Part shown: positions 1 through 10,888 of the stretch, one piece after another
Position numbering within the stretch: position 1 is the first letter of the stretch
How the letters are laid out: each line of letters begins with the position of its first letter
Assembly: GCF_032452875.1 (NCBI RefSeq)
Contig: NW_026894313.1
Location: forward strand, 1 to 64,000
From: Bos javanicus
Taxonomy: Eukaryota > Chordata > Mammalia > Artiodactyla > Bovidae
Length of the DNA stretch: 64,000 nt
Reading direction: 5' to 3'
The notes under the pieces: model-generated
The model's database searches: none
What the model was told of the DNA's origin: nothing
Seen by the model: the letters and a program-made list of their open reading frames with translations, nothing else
Translations under genes and position numbers: made by a program

Positions 1-1128
1 ACTGGTCATGTGACTGATCATGCACTGATCACGTGGTGATCACCACTGATCACTGGCTCATCTGCTGATCACGTGCTGATCTGCATGTATCACGTGACTG
101 ATCATGCACTGATCACGTGGCTCTCATGCACTGATCACGTGGCTGTCATGCACTGATCACGTGGATATCATGCACTGATCACGTGGCTGATCACATGCGT
201 ATCACGTGACTGATCATGCACTGATCACGTGGCTATCATGCACTGATCACGTGGCTATCATGCACTGATCACGTGGCTTATCAACAATGATCCACGTAGC
301 TACCATGCACTGGTCACGTGACTGATCATGCACTGATCACGTAATTGATCATGCACTGATCATGTGGCTGATCACACACTGATCAGATGCGTGACTGATC
401 ATGCACTGATGCAATGCTGATCATACTGATCACGTGACTGATCATGCACTGATCACGTGGCTATCATGCACTGATCACGGCTGGATCATACACTGATCAC
501 GTGTCTGATCATGCACTGATCACGTGGCTGATCATGCACTGATCACGTGACTGATCATGCACTGATCACGTGGCTGATCATGCACTGATCACGTGACTGA
601 TCATGCACTGATCACGTGACTGATCATGCACTGATCACGTGGCTATCATGCACTGCTCACGTGGCTGATCATGCATGATCACGCAGCTACCATGCACTGG
701 TCACGTGACTGATCATGCACTGATCACGTGACTGATCATGCACTGATCACGTGGCTATCATGCACTACTCACGTGGCTGATCATGCAATGATCATGTAGC
801 TACCATGTACAGGTCACGTGAATGATCATACACCCATCAGGTGACTGATCATGCACTGATCACGTGGCTATCATGCACTGATCACGAGACTGATCATGCA
901 CTGTTCACGTGTATATCATGCACTGATCACATGACTGCCCGTGCACTGATCACGTGATGATCATACACTGATCACTGACAGATCATGCACTGATCACGTG
1001 GCTGATCATGCACTGATACGTGACTATGGACTGATCACATGACTATCATGTAGTGATCACGTGACTTAATGCGCTGATCATGTGACTGATCATGCACTGA
1101 TCATGTTTGCTATCATGCACTGATCATG
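1..1128 (+). repeat. Partial unit: end of D arm, spacer, U arm of copy 1
   Basis: The window opens inside a D arm; its terminal CTCTC, CTGTC and GATATC monomers run to about 210. Spacer follows to 676, with an odd CTTATCAACAATGATCC stretch near 278-294. The U arm is 677-1128 and carries private variants (GTATATC near 910, TGACTATGGACTG near 1020, CTTAATGCGCTG near 1064), so this is the most diverged U arm in the window. Confidence 0.85.
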
Positions 1129-1360
1129 TGCCTCTGGAGGCAATAAACAAAGAGCTGAGTAGGCACGAATCAAACAGTCAGCAGGCAATAATCATGGAAC
1201 TCAGGTGTGAGGAATCATGCTGCTCAGCTGGCAATAATCAAGCAGCTGAGCAGGCAGGTACGCAGCACAGCTGGCAATTGTCAAGCAGATGACAGGCAGG
1301 AATCGTGCAGCTCAGCTGGCAATTGTCAAGCAGATGAATGACAGTAATCACGCAGCTCAG
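1129..1360 (+). repeat. Insert copy 1, long type with private deletion and 3' junction
   Basis: It starts with TGCCTCTGGAGGCA, a 6-bp inverted repeat around TG. Relative to other long copies it lacks 3 bp near 1259 and reads CAGATGAATGACAG instead of CAGATGAGCAGACAG near 1331-1344. It passes straight into CATGCACTGATCACG without the usual CAGGCCC end. It carries the G form of the internal G/C marker. Confidence 0.9.
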
Positions 1361-3040
1361 CATGCACTGATCACGTGACTGATCATGCACTGATCACGTG
1401 ATTGATCATGCACTGATCACGTGGCTGATCATGCACTGATCACGTGGCTGATCATGCACTGATCACGTGACTGATCATGCACTGATCACGTGGCTGATCA
1501 TGCACTGATCACGTGGCTGATCATGCACTGATCACGTGGCTATCATGCACTGATCATGTGGCTGATCATGCACTATCACGACTGATCATGCACTGATCAC
1601 GTGGCTATCATGCACTGATCACGTGGCTATCATGCTGATCACGTGGCTTATCATGCAATGATCACGTGGCTACCATGTACTGATCACGTGACTGATCATG
1701 CACTGATCACGTAACTGATCATGCACTGATCACGTGGCTGATCATGCACTGATCACGTGGCTGATCATACACTGATCACGTGACTGATCATGCACTGATC
1801 ACGTGACTGATCATGCACTGATCACGTGGCTGATCATGCACTGATCACGTGACTGACATGCACTGATCATGCACGTGATCACGTGACTGATCATGCACTG
1901 ATCACGTGGCTGATCATGCACTGATCACGTGACTGATCATGCACTGATCACGTGGCTGATCATGCACTGATCACGTGGCTGATCATGCACTGATCACGTG
2001 GCTGATCATGCACTGATCACGTGGCTGATCATGCACTGATCACGTGACTGATCATGCACTGATCACGTGGCTGATCATGCACTGATCACGTGGCTGATCA
2101 TGCACTGATCACGTGGCTGATCATGCACTGATCACGTGGCTATCATGCACTGATCACGTGGCTGATCACACACGTATCGTGACTGATCATGCACTGATCA
2201 CGTGGCTATCATGCACTGATCACGTGGCTATCATGCACTGATCACGTGGCTGATCATGCACTGATCACGTAGCTATCATGCACTGGTCACGTGACTGATC
2301 ATGCACTGATCACGTAATTGATCATGCACTGATCACGTGGCTGATCATGCACTGATCACGTGGCTGATCATGCACTGATCACGTGACTGATCATGCACTG
2401 ATCACGTGACTGATCATGCACTGATCACGTGGCTATCATGCACTGATCACGTGGCTGATCATGCACTGATCACGTGGCTGATCATGCACTGATCACGTGA
2501 CTGATCATGCACTGATCACGTGACTGATCATGCACTGATCACGTGGCTATCATGCACTGCTCACGTGGCTGATCATGCATGATCACGCAGCTACCATGTA
2601 CTGGTCACATGACTGATCATGCACTGATCACGTGACTGATCATGCAGTGATCACGTGGCTATCATGCACTACTCACGTGGCTGATCATGCAATGATCATG
2701 TAGCTACCATGTACAGGTCACGTGAATGATCATACACCCATCAGGTGACTGATCATGCACTGATCACGTGGCTATCATGCACTGATCACGAGACTGATCA
2801 TGCACTGATCACGTCTATATCATGCACTGATCACATGACTGCCCATGCACTGATCACGTGGATGATCATACACTAATCATGTGACAGATCATGCACTGAT
2901 CACGTGGCTGATCATGCACTGATACCGTGACTGAGCATGGACTGATCACATGACTATCATGTAGTGATCACGTGACTTAATGGCGCTGATCATGTGACTG
3001 ATCATGCACTGATCATGTTTGCTATCATACACTGATCATG
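1361..3040 (+). repeat. Unit 1-2: consensus-like interval of normal length
   Basis: The usual diverged D-arm monomers are absent. From 1361 to about 2580 nearly every monomer is consensus, apart from spacer-type marks (TTATC and GCAATG near 1648-1660, a CACACACGTATCG remnant near 2166-2178, GTAATTG near 2314). The insert-to-insert distance (1912 bp) is still normal. The canonical U arm of copy 2 is 2581-3040 and has the A form of the A/T marker at 2879. Confidence 0.85.
1956..2047 (+). repeat. Exemplar tract of exact consensus monomers
   Basis: Four adjacent monomers at 1956-1978, 1979-2001, 2002-2024 and 2025-2047. The first three are identical 23-mers; the fourth differs only in its last base (GTGA). 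Within each, TGATCA lies at monomer positions 2-7 and 13-18, 11 bp apart, and CACGTG at 17-22, sharing CA with the second TGATCA. The tract serves as the reference for calling variants elsewhere. Confidence 0.97.
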
Positions 3041-3283
3041 TGCCTCTGGAGGCAATAAACAAAGAGCTGAGTAGGCACGAATCAAACAGTCAGCAGGCAA
3101 TAATCATGGAACTCAGCTGTGAGGAATCATGCTGCTCAGCTGGCAATAATCAAGCAGCTGAGCAGGCAGGAATTACGCAGCACAGCTGGCAATTGTCAAG
3201 CAGATGACAGGCAGGAATCGTGCAGCTCAGCTGGCAATTGTCAAGCAGATGAGCAGACAGTAATCACGCAGCTCAGCAGGCCC
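3041..3283 (+). repeat. Insert copy 2, long type, C variant
   Basis: 243 bp, from TGCCTCTGGAGGCA to CAGGCCC. Internal units of 22-23 bp (for example CAGGAATCGTGCAGCTCAG followed by CTGG) alternate with CAATTGTCAAGCAG units. A 45-bp dimer of these is present twice, which defines the long type. Position 3117 is C where most copies have G. Confidence 0.95.
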
Positions 3284-4921
3284 AGATCACGTGACTGAGC
3301 ATGCACTGTTCACGTGGCTGATCATACACTGATCACGTGATGATCATGCACTGATCACTTGGATATCATGCACTGATCACGTGGCTGATCATACACTGTT
3401 CACGTGTCTGACCATGCACTGATCACGTGGCTGATCATACACTGCTCACGTAACTGATCATGCACTGATCACGTGGCTATCATGCACTGATCACGTGGCT
3501 GAACATGCACTGTTCACGTGGCTGATCACACACCTGTCACGTGACATATCATGCACTGATCACGTGGCACTCATGCACTGATCACGTGGCTGATCATACT
3601 CTGCTCACGTAACTCATGCACACATCACGTGGCTATCATGCACTGCTCACGTGGCTCGTCATGGAATGATCACGTAGCTACCATATACTGGTCACGTGAC
3701 TGATCATGCACAGATCACGTAAATGATCATGCACTGTTCACGTGACTGATCATGTACTGATCACGTGACTGATCATGCACTGATCACGTGGCTATCATGC
3801 TCTGCTCACGTGGCTGATCATGCAACGATCACGTAGCAACCATGTACTGGTCACGTGACTGATCATGCACTGATCACGTAATTGATCCTGCACTGATCAC
3901 GTGGCTCATCATGCACTGATCACGTGGCTGATCACACATGTATCACGTGACTGATCATGCACTGATCACGTGGCTCTCATGCACTGATCACGTGGCTGTC
4001 ATGCACTGATCACGTGGATATCATGCACTGATCACGTGGCTGATCACACACGTATCACATGACTGATCATGCACTGATCACGTGGCTATCATGCACTGAT
4101 CACGTGGCTGATCATGCAATGATCACGTAGCTACCATGTACTGGTCACGTGACTGATCATGCACTGATCACGTAATTGATCATGCACTGATCACGTGGCT
4201 GATCATGCACTGATCACGTGGCTGATCATGCACTGATCACGTAACTGATCATGCACTGATCACGTGACTGATCATGCACTGATCACGTGGCTATCATGCA
4301 CTGATCACGTGGCTGACATGCACTGATCACGTGCCTGATCATGCACTGATCACGTGGCTGATCATGCACTGATCACGTGACTGATCATGCACTGATCACG
4401 TGTCTGATCATGCACTGATCACGTGGCTATCATGCACTGCTCACGTGGCTGATCATGCCATGATCACGCAGCTACCATGTACTGGTCACATGACTGATCA
4501 TGCACTGATCACGTGACTGATCATGCACTGATCACGTGGCTATCATGAACTACTCACGTGGCTGATCATGCAATGATCATGTAGCTACCATGTACAGGTC
4601 ACGTGAATGATCATACACCCATCAGGTGACTGATCATGCACTGATCACGTGGCTATCATGCACTGATCACGAGACTGATCATGCACTGATCACGTCTATA
4701 TCATGCACTGATCACATGACTGCCCATGCACTGATCACGTGGATGATCATACACTAATCTTGTGACAGATCATGCACTGATCACGTGGCTGATCATGCAC
4801 TGATACCGTGACTGAGCATGGACTGATCACATGACTATCATGTAGTGATCACGTGACTTAATGGCGCTGATCATGTGACTGATCATGCGCTGATCATGTT
4901 TGCTATCATACACTGATCATG
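3284..4921 (+). repeat. Unit 2-3: canonical D arm, spacer and U arm
   Basis: Reference unit. The D arm 3284-4060 contains conserved landmark monomers (GAGCATG, GTTCACG, ACTTGGATATC, CACACACCTGTCACG, CACTC, CTCGTCATGGAATG, CAACCATATACTGG, GTAATTGATCCTG, CTCTC, CTGTC, GATATC). The spacer 4061-4461 is near consensus. The U arm 4462-4921 has GATCACGCAGC, GTACAGG, CACCCATCAGG, TGATACCGTG and TTAATGGCG landmarks and the T form of the A/T marker at 4760. Confidence 0.92.
3850..3859. other. Example of an extended E-box palindrome GTCACGTGAC
   Basis: The variant monomer reading TACTGGTCACGTGACTG creates a 10-bp perfect palindrome, GTCACGTGAC. This is a strong match to known sites for the USF/TFE/MITF group of bHLH-zipper proteins, and the 8-bp core also fits the yeast centromere CDEI pattern RTCACRTG. 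The same variant recurs about once or twice per D arm and spacer. Binding in the source organism is unknown. Confidence 0.4.
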
Positions 4922-5164
4922 TGCCTCTGGAGGCAATAAACAAAGAGCTGAGTAGGCACGAATCAAACAGTCAGCAGGCAATAATCATGGAACTCAGGTG
5001 TGAGGAATCATGCTGCTCAGCTGGCAATAATCAAGCAGCTGAGCAGGCAGGAATTACGCAGCACAGCTGGCAATTGTCAAGCAGATGACAGGCAGGAATC
5101 GTGCAGCTCAGCTGGCAATTGTCAAGCAGATGAGCAGACAGTAATCACGCAGCTCAGCAGGCCC
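4922..5164 (+). repeat. Insert copy 3, long type, G variant
   Basis: 243 bp with the standard ends and two tandem 45-bp dimers. It has G at the internal marker where copy 2 has C. Confidence 0.95.
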
Positions 5165-6835
5165 AGATCACGTGACTGAGCATGCACTGTTCACGTGGCT
5201 GATCATACACTGATCACGTGATGATCATGCACTGATCACTTGGATATCATGCACTGATCACGTGGCTGATCATACACTGTTCACGTGTCTGACCATGCAC
5301 TGATCACGTGGCTGATCATACACTGCTCACGTAACTGATCATGCACTGATCACGTGGCTATCATGCACTGATCACGTGGCTGAACATGCACTGTTCACGT
5401 GGCTGATCACACACCTGTCACGTGACATATCATGCACTGATCACGTGGCACTCATGCACTGATCACGTGGCTGATCATACTCTGCTCACGTAACTCATGC
5501 ACACATCACGTGGCTATCATGCACTGCTCACGTGGCTCGTCATGGAATGATCACGTAGCAACCATATACTGGTAACGTGACTGATCATGCAAAGATCACG
5601 TAAATGATCATGCACTGTTCACGTGACTGATCATGTACTGATCACGTGACTGATCATGCACTGATCACGTGGCTATCATGCTCTGCTCACGTGGCTGATC
5701 ATGCAACGATCACGTAGCAACCATGTACTGGTCACGTGACTGATCATGCACTGATCACGTAATTGATCCTGCACTGATCACGTGGCTCATCATGCACTGA
5801 TCACGTGGCTGATCACACATGTATCACGTGACTGATCATGCACTGATCACGTGGCTCTCATGCACTGATCACGTGGCTGTCATGCACTGATCACGTGGAT
5901 ATCATGCACTGATCACGTGGCTGATCACACACGTATCACATGACTGATCATGCACTGATCACGTGGCTATCATGCACTGATCACGTGGCTATCATGCACT
6001 GATCACGTGGCTGATCATGCAATGATCACGTAGCTACCATGTACTGGTCACGTGACTGATCATGCACTGATCACGTAATTGATCATGCACTGATCATGTG
6101 GCTGATCATGCACTGATCACGTGGCTGATCATACACTGATCACGTAACTGATCATGCACTGATCACGTGACTGATCATGCACTGATCACGTGGCTATCAT
6201 GCACTGATCACGTGGCTGACATACACTGATGCACGATCCGTGGCTGATCATGCACTGATCACGTGATCATGCTGATCATGCACTGATCACGTGACTGATC
6301 ATGCACTGATCACGTGTCTGATCATGCACTGATCACGTGGCTATCATGCACTGCTCACGTGGCTGATCATGCCATGATCACGCAGCTACCATGTACTGGT
6401 CACATGACTGATCATGCACTGATCACGTGACTGATCATGCACTGATCACGTGGCTATCATGCACTACTCACGTGGCTGATCATGCAATGATCATGTAGCT
6501 ACCATGTACAGGTCACGTGAATGATCATACACCCATCAGGTGACTGATCATGCACTGATCACGTGGCTATCATGCACTGATCACGAGACTGATCATGCAC
6601 TGATCACGTCTATATCATGCACTGATCACATGACTGCCCATGCACTGATCACGTGGATGATCATACACTAATCTTGTGACAGATCATGCACTGATCACGT
6701 GGCTGATCATGCACTGATACCGTGACTGAGCATGGACTGATCACATGACTATCATGTAGTGATCACGTGACTTAATGGCGCTGATCATGTGACTGATCAT
6801 GCGCTGATCATGTTTGCTATCATACACTGATCATG
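5165..6835 (+). repeat. Unit 3-4: D arm, spacer with local scramble, U arm
   Basis: D arm 5165-5941 is canonical, with GCAACCATATACTGGTAACG in place of GGTCACG near 5574. Spacer 5942-6375 has one CTATC monomer more than unit 2-3 and a broken patch near 6216-6280 (ACACTGATGCACGATCCG, then GTGATCATGCTGATC). U arm 6376-6835, T form of the A/T marker. Confidence 0.9.
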
Positions 6836-7078
6836 TGCCTCTGGAGGCAATAAACAAAGAGCTGAGTAGGCACGAATCAAACAGTCAGCAGGCAATAATC
6901 ATGGAACTCAGGTGTGAGGAATCATGCTGCTCAGCTGGCAATAATCAAGCAGCTGAGCAGGCAGGAATTACGCAGCACAGCTGGCAATTGTCAAGCAGAT
7001 GACAGGCAGGAATCGTGCAGCTCAGCTGGCAATTGTCAAGCAGATGAGCAGACAGTAATCACGCAGCTCAGCAGGCCC
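6836..7078 (+). repeat. Insert copy 4, long type, G variant
   Basis: 243 bp. I saw no difference from copy 3 by eye. Confidence 0.95.
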
Positions 7079-8711
7079 AGATCACGTGACTGAGCATGCA
7101 CTGTTCACGTGGCTGATCATACACTGATCACGTGATGATCATGCACTGATCACTTGGATATCATGCACTGATCACGTGGCTGATCATACACTGTTCACGT
7201 GTCTGACCATGCACTGATCACGTGGCTGATCATACACTGCTCACGTAACTGATCATGCACTGATCACGTGGCTATCATGCACTGATCACGTGGCTGAACA
7301 TGCACTGTTCACGTGGCTGATCACACACCTGTCACGTGACATATCATGCACTGATCACGTGGCACTCATGCACTGATCACGTGGCTGATCATACTCTGCT
7401 CACGTAACTCATGCACACATCACGTGGCTATCATGCACTGCTCACGTGGCTCGTCATGGAATGATCACGTAGCAACCATATACTGGTCACGTGACTGATC
7501 ATGCAAAGATCACGTAAATGATCATGCACTGTTCACGTGACTGATCATGTACTGATCACGTGACTGATCATGCACTGATCACGTGGCTATCATGCACTGC
7601 TCACGTGGCTGATCATGCACGATCACGTAGCAACCATGTACTGGTCACGTGACTGATCATGCACTGATCACGTAATTGATCATGCACTGATCACGTGGCT
7701 CATCATGCACTGATCACGTGGCTGATCACACATGTATCACGTGACTGATCATGCACTGATCACGTGGCTCTCATGCACTGATCACGTGGCTGTCATGCAC
7801 TGATCACGTGGATATCATGCACTGATCACGTGGCTGATCACACACGTATCACATGACTGATCATGCACTGATCACGTGGCTATCATGCACTGATCACGTG
7901 GCTGATCATGCACTGATCATGCTTCCATGTACTGGTCACGTGACTGATCATGCACTGATCACGTAATTGATCATGCACTGATCACGTGGCTGATCATGCA
8001 CTGATCACGTGGCTGATCATGCACTGATCACGTAACTGATCATGCACTGATCACGTGGCTGATCATGCACTGATCACGTGGCTATCATGCACTGATCACG
8101 TGGCTGACATACACTGATCACGTGCCTGATCATGCACTGATCACGTGGCTGATCATGCACTGATCACGTGACTGATCATGCACTGATCACGTGACTGATC
8201 ATGCACTGATCACGTGGCTATCATGCACTGATCACGTGGCTGATCATGCATGATCACGCAGCTACCATGTACTGGTCACATGACTGATCATGCACTGATC
8301 ACGTGACTGATCATGCACTGATCACGTGGCTATCATGCACTACTCACGTGGCTGATCATGCAATGATCATGTAGCTACCATGTACAGGTCACGTGAATGA
8401 TCATACACCCATCAGGTGACTGATCATGCACTGATCACGTGGCTATCATGCACTGATCACGAGACTGATCATGCACTGATCACGTCTATATCATGCACTG
8501 ATCACATGACTGCCCGTGCACTGATCACGTGGATGATCATACACTAATCTTGTGACAGATCATGCACTGATCACGTGGCTGATCATGCACTGATACCGTG
8601 ACTGAGCATGGACTGATCACATGACTATCATGTAGTGATCACGTGACTTAATGGCGCTGATCATGTGACTGATCATGCGCTGATCATGTTTGCTATCATA
8701 CACTGATCATG
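7079..8711 (+). repeat. Unit 4-5: D arm, spacer, U arm
   Basis: D arm 7079-7854 is canonical except that GCAACGATC is GCACGATC near 7618 and CTCTGC is reverted to CACTGC. Spacer 7855-8251 contains the unusual junction GATCATGCTTCCATGTACTGG near 7915-7935. U arm 8252-8711 has CCCGTGC near 8514 and the T form of the A/T marker. Confidence 0.9.
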
Positions 8712-8954
8712 TGCCTCTGGAGGCAATAAACAAAGAGCTGAGTAGGCACGAATCAAACAGTCAGCAGGCAATAATCATGGAACTCAGGTGTGAGGAATCA
8801 TGCTGCTCAGCTGGCAATAATCAAGCAGCTGAGCAGGCAGGAATTACGCAGCACAGCTGGCAATTGTCAAGCAGATGACAGGCAGGAATCGTGCAGCTCA
8901 GCTGGCAATTGTCAAGCAGATGAGCAGACAGTAATCACGCAGCTCAGCAGGCCC
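8712..8954 (+). repeat. Insert copy 5, long type, G variant
   Basis: 243 bp with the standard ends and two 45-bp dimers. Confidence 0.95.
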
Positions 8955-10645
8955 AGATCACGTGACTGAGCATGCACTGTTCACGTGGCTGATCATACAC
9001 TGATCACGTGATGATCATGCACTGATCACTTGGATATCATGCACTGATCACGTGGCTGATCATACACTGTTCACGTGTCTGACCATGCACTGATCACGTG
9101 GCTGATCATACACTGCTCACGTAACTGATCATGCACTGATCACGTGGCTATCATGCACTGATCACGTGGCTGAACATGCACTGTTCACGTGGCTGATCAC
9201 ACACCTGTCACGTGACATATCATGCACTGATCACGTGGCACTCATGCACTGATCACGTGGCTGATCATACTCTGCTCACGTAACTCATGCACACATCACG
9301 TGGCTATCATGCACTGCTCACGTGGCTCGTCATGGAATGATCACGTAGCAACCATATACTGGTCACGTGACTGATCATGCAAAGATCACGTAAATGATCA
9401 TGCACTGTTCACGTGACTGATCATGTACTGATCACGTGACTGATCATGCACTGATCACGTGGCTATCATGCTCTGCTCACGTGGCTGATCATGCAACGAT
9501 CACGTAGCAACCATGTACTGGTCACGTGACTGATCATGCACTGATCACGTAATTGATCCTGCACTGATCACGTGGCTCATCATGCACTGATCACGTGGCT
9601 GATCACACATGTATCACGTGACTGATCATGCACTGATCACGTGGCTCTCATGCACTGATCACGTGGCTGTCATGCACTGATCACGTGGATATCATGCACT
9701 GATCACGTGGCTGATCACACGTATCACATGACTGATCATGCACTGATCACGTGGCTATCATGCACTGATCACGTGGCTATCATGCACTGATCACGTGGCT
9801 GATCATGCAATGATCACGTAGCTACCATGTACTGGTCACGTGACTGATCATGCACTGATCACGTAATTGATCATGCACTGATCACGTGGCTGATCATGCA
9901 CTGATCACGTGGCTGATCATACACTGATCACGTAACTGATCATGCACTGATCACGTGACTGATCATGCACTGATCACGTGGCTATCATGCACTGATCACT
10001 TGGCTGATCATACACTGATCACGTGCCTGATCATGCACTGATCACGTGGCTGATCATGCACTGATCACGTGACTGATCATGCACTGATCACGTGTCTGAT
10101 CATGCACTGATCACGTGGCTGATCATGCACTGATCACGTGTCTGATCATGATCACGTGGCTATCATGCACTGCTCACGTGGCTGATCATGCATGATCACG
10201 CAGCTACCATGTACTGACTGATCATGCACTGATCACGTGACTGATCATGCAGTGATCACGTGGCTATCATGCACTACTCACGTGGCTGATCATGCAATGA
10301 TCATGTAGCTACCATGTACAGGTCACGTGAATGATCATACACCCATCAGGTGACTGATCATGCACTGATCACGTGGCTATCATGCACTGATCACGAGACT
10401 GATCATGCACTGATCACGTCTATATCATGCACTGATCACATGACTGCCCATGCACTGATCACGTGGATGATCATACACTAATCTTGTGACAGATCATGCA
10501 CTGATCACGTGGCTGATCATGCACTGATACCGTGACTGAGCATGGACTGATCACATGACTATCATGTAGTGATCACGTGACTTAATGGCGCTGATCATGT
10601 GACTGATCATGCGCTGATCATGTTTGCTATCATACACTGATCATG
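8955..10645 (+). repeat. Unit 5-6: D arm, longer spacer, shortened U arm
   Basis: D arm 8955-9729, with CACACGTATC (2 bp shorter than usual) at its end. Spacer 9730-10193 is extended by GTGTCTGATC monomers near 10091-10145. U arm 10194-10645 lacks 8 bp where others read GTACTGGTCACATGACTG (here GTACTGACTG near 10212). T form of the A/T marker. Confidence 0.9.
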
Positions 10646-10888
10646 TGCCTCTGGAGGCAATAAACAAAGAGCTGAGTAGGCACGAATCAAACAGTCAGCA
10701 GGCAATAATCATGGAACTCAGGTGTGAGGAATCATGCTGCTCAGCTGGCAATAATCAAGCAGCTGAGCAGGCAGGAATTACGCAGCACAGCTGGCAATTG
10801 TCAAGCAGATGACAGGCAGGAATCGTGCAGCTCAGCTGGCAATTGTCAAGCAGATGAGCAGACAGTAATCACGCAGCTCAGCAGGCCC
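10646..10888 (+). repeat. Insert copy 6, long type, G variant
   Basis: 243 bp with the standard ends and two 45-bp dimers. Confidence 0.95.

Noticed and set aside
3041..3054. Intrinsic transcription terminator at the insert's inverted repeat
   Set aside because: The arms are only 6 bp, the loop of 2 bases is too small for a normal RNA hairpin, and no T run follows.
3019..3207. A 62-codon open frame through the insert, present in nearly all 34 copies
   Set aside because: It begins at TTG, not ATG, starts in satellite monomer and crosses into the insert. Its apparent conservation is the copy identity of the repeat: copy 11 changes frame by a 2-bp loss, copy 1 lacks 3 bp, and shortest inserts have a different end. 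Nothing indicates coding selection, and the product resembles no family I know.
3041..3283. Insert as a SINE, tRNA-derived element or transposon
   Set aside because: There is no A- or B-box arrangement, no poly-A tail, no terminal inverted repeats at both ends and no target-site duplication that I can see. Its internal 22-23 bp repetition fits a satellite-like origin better.
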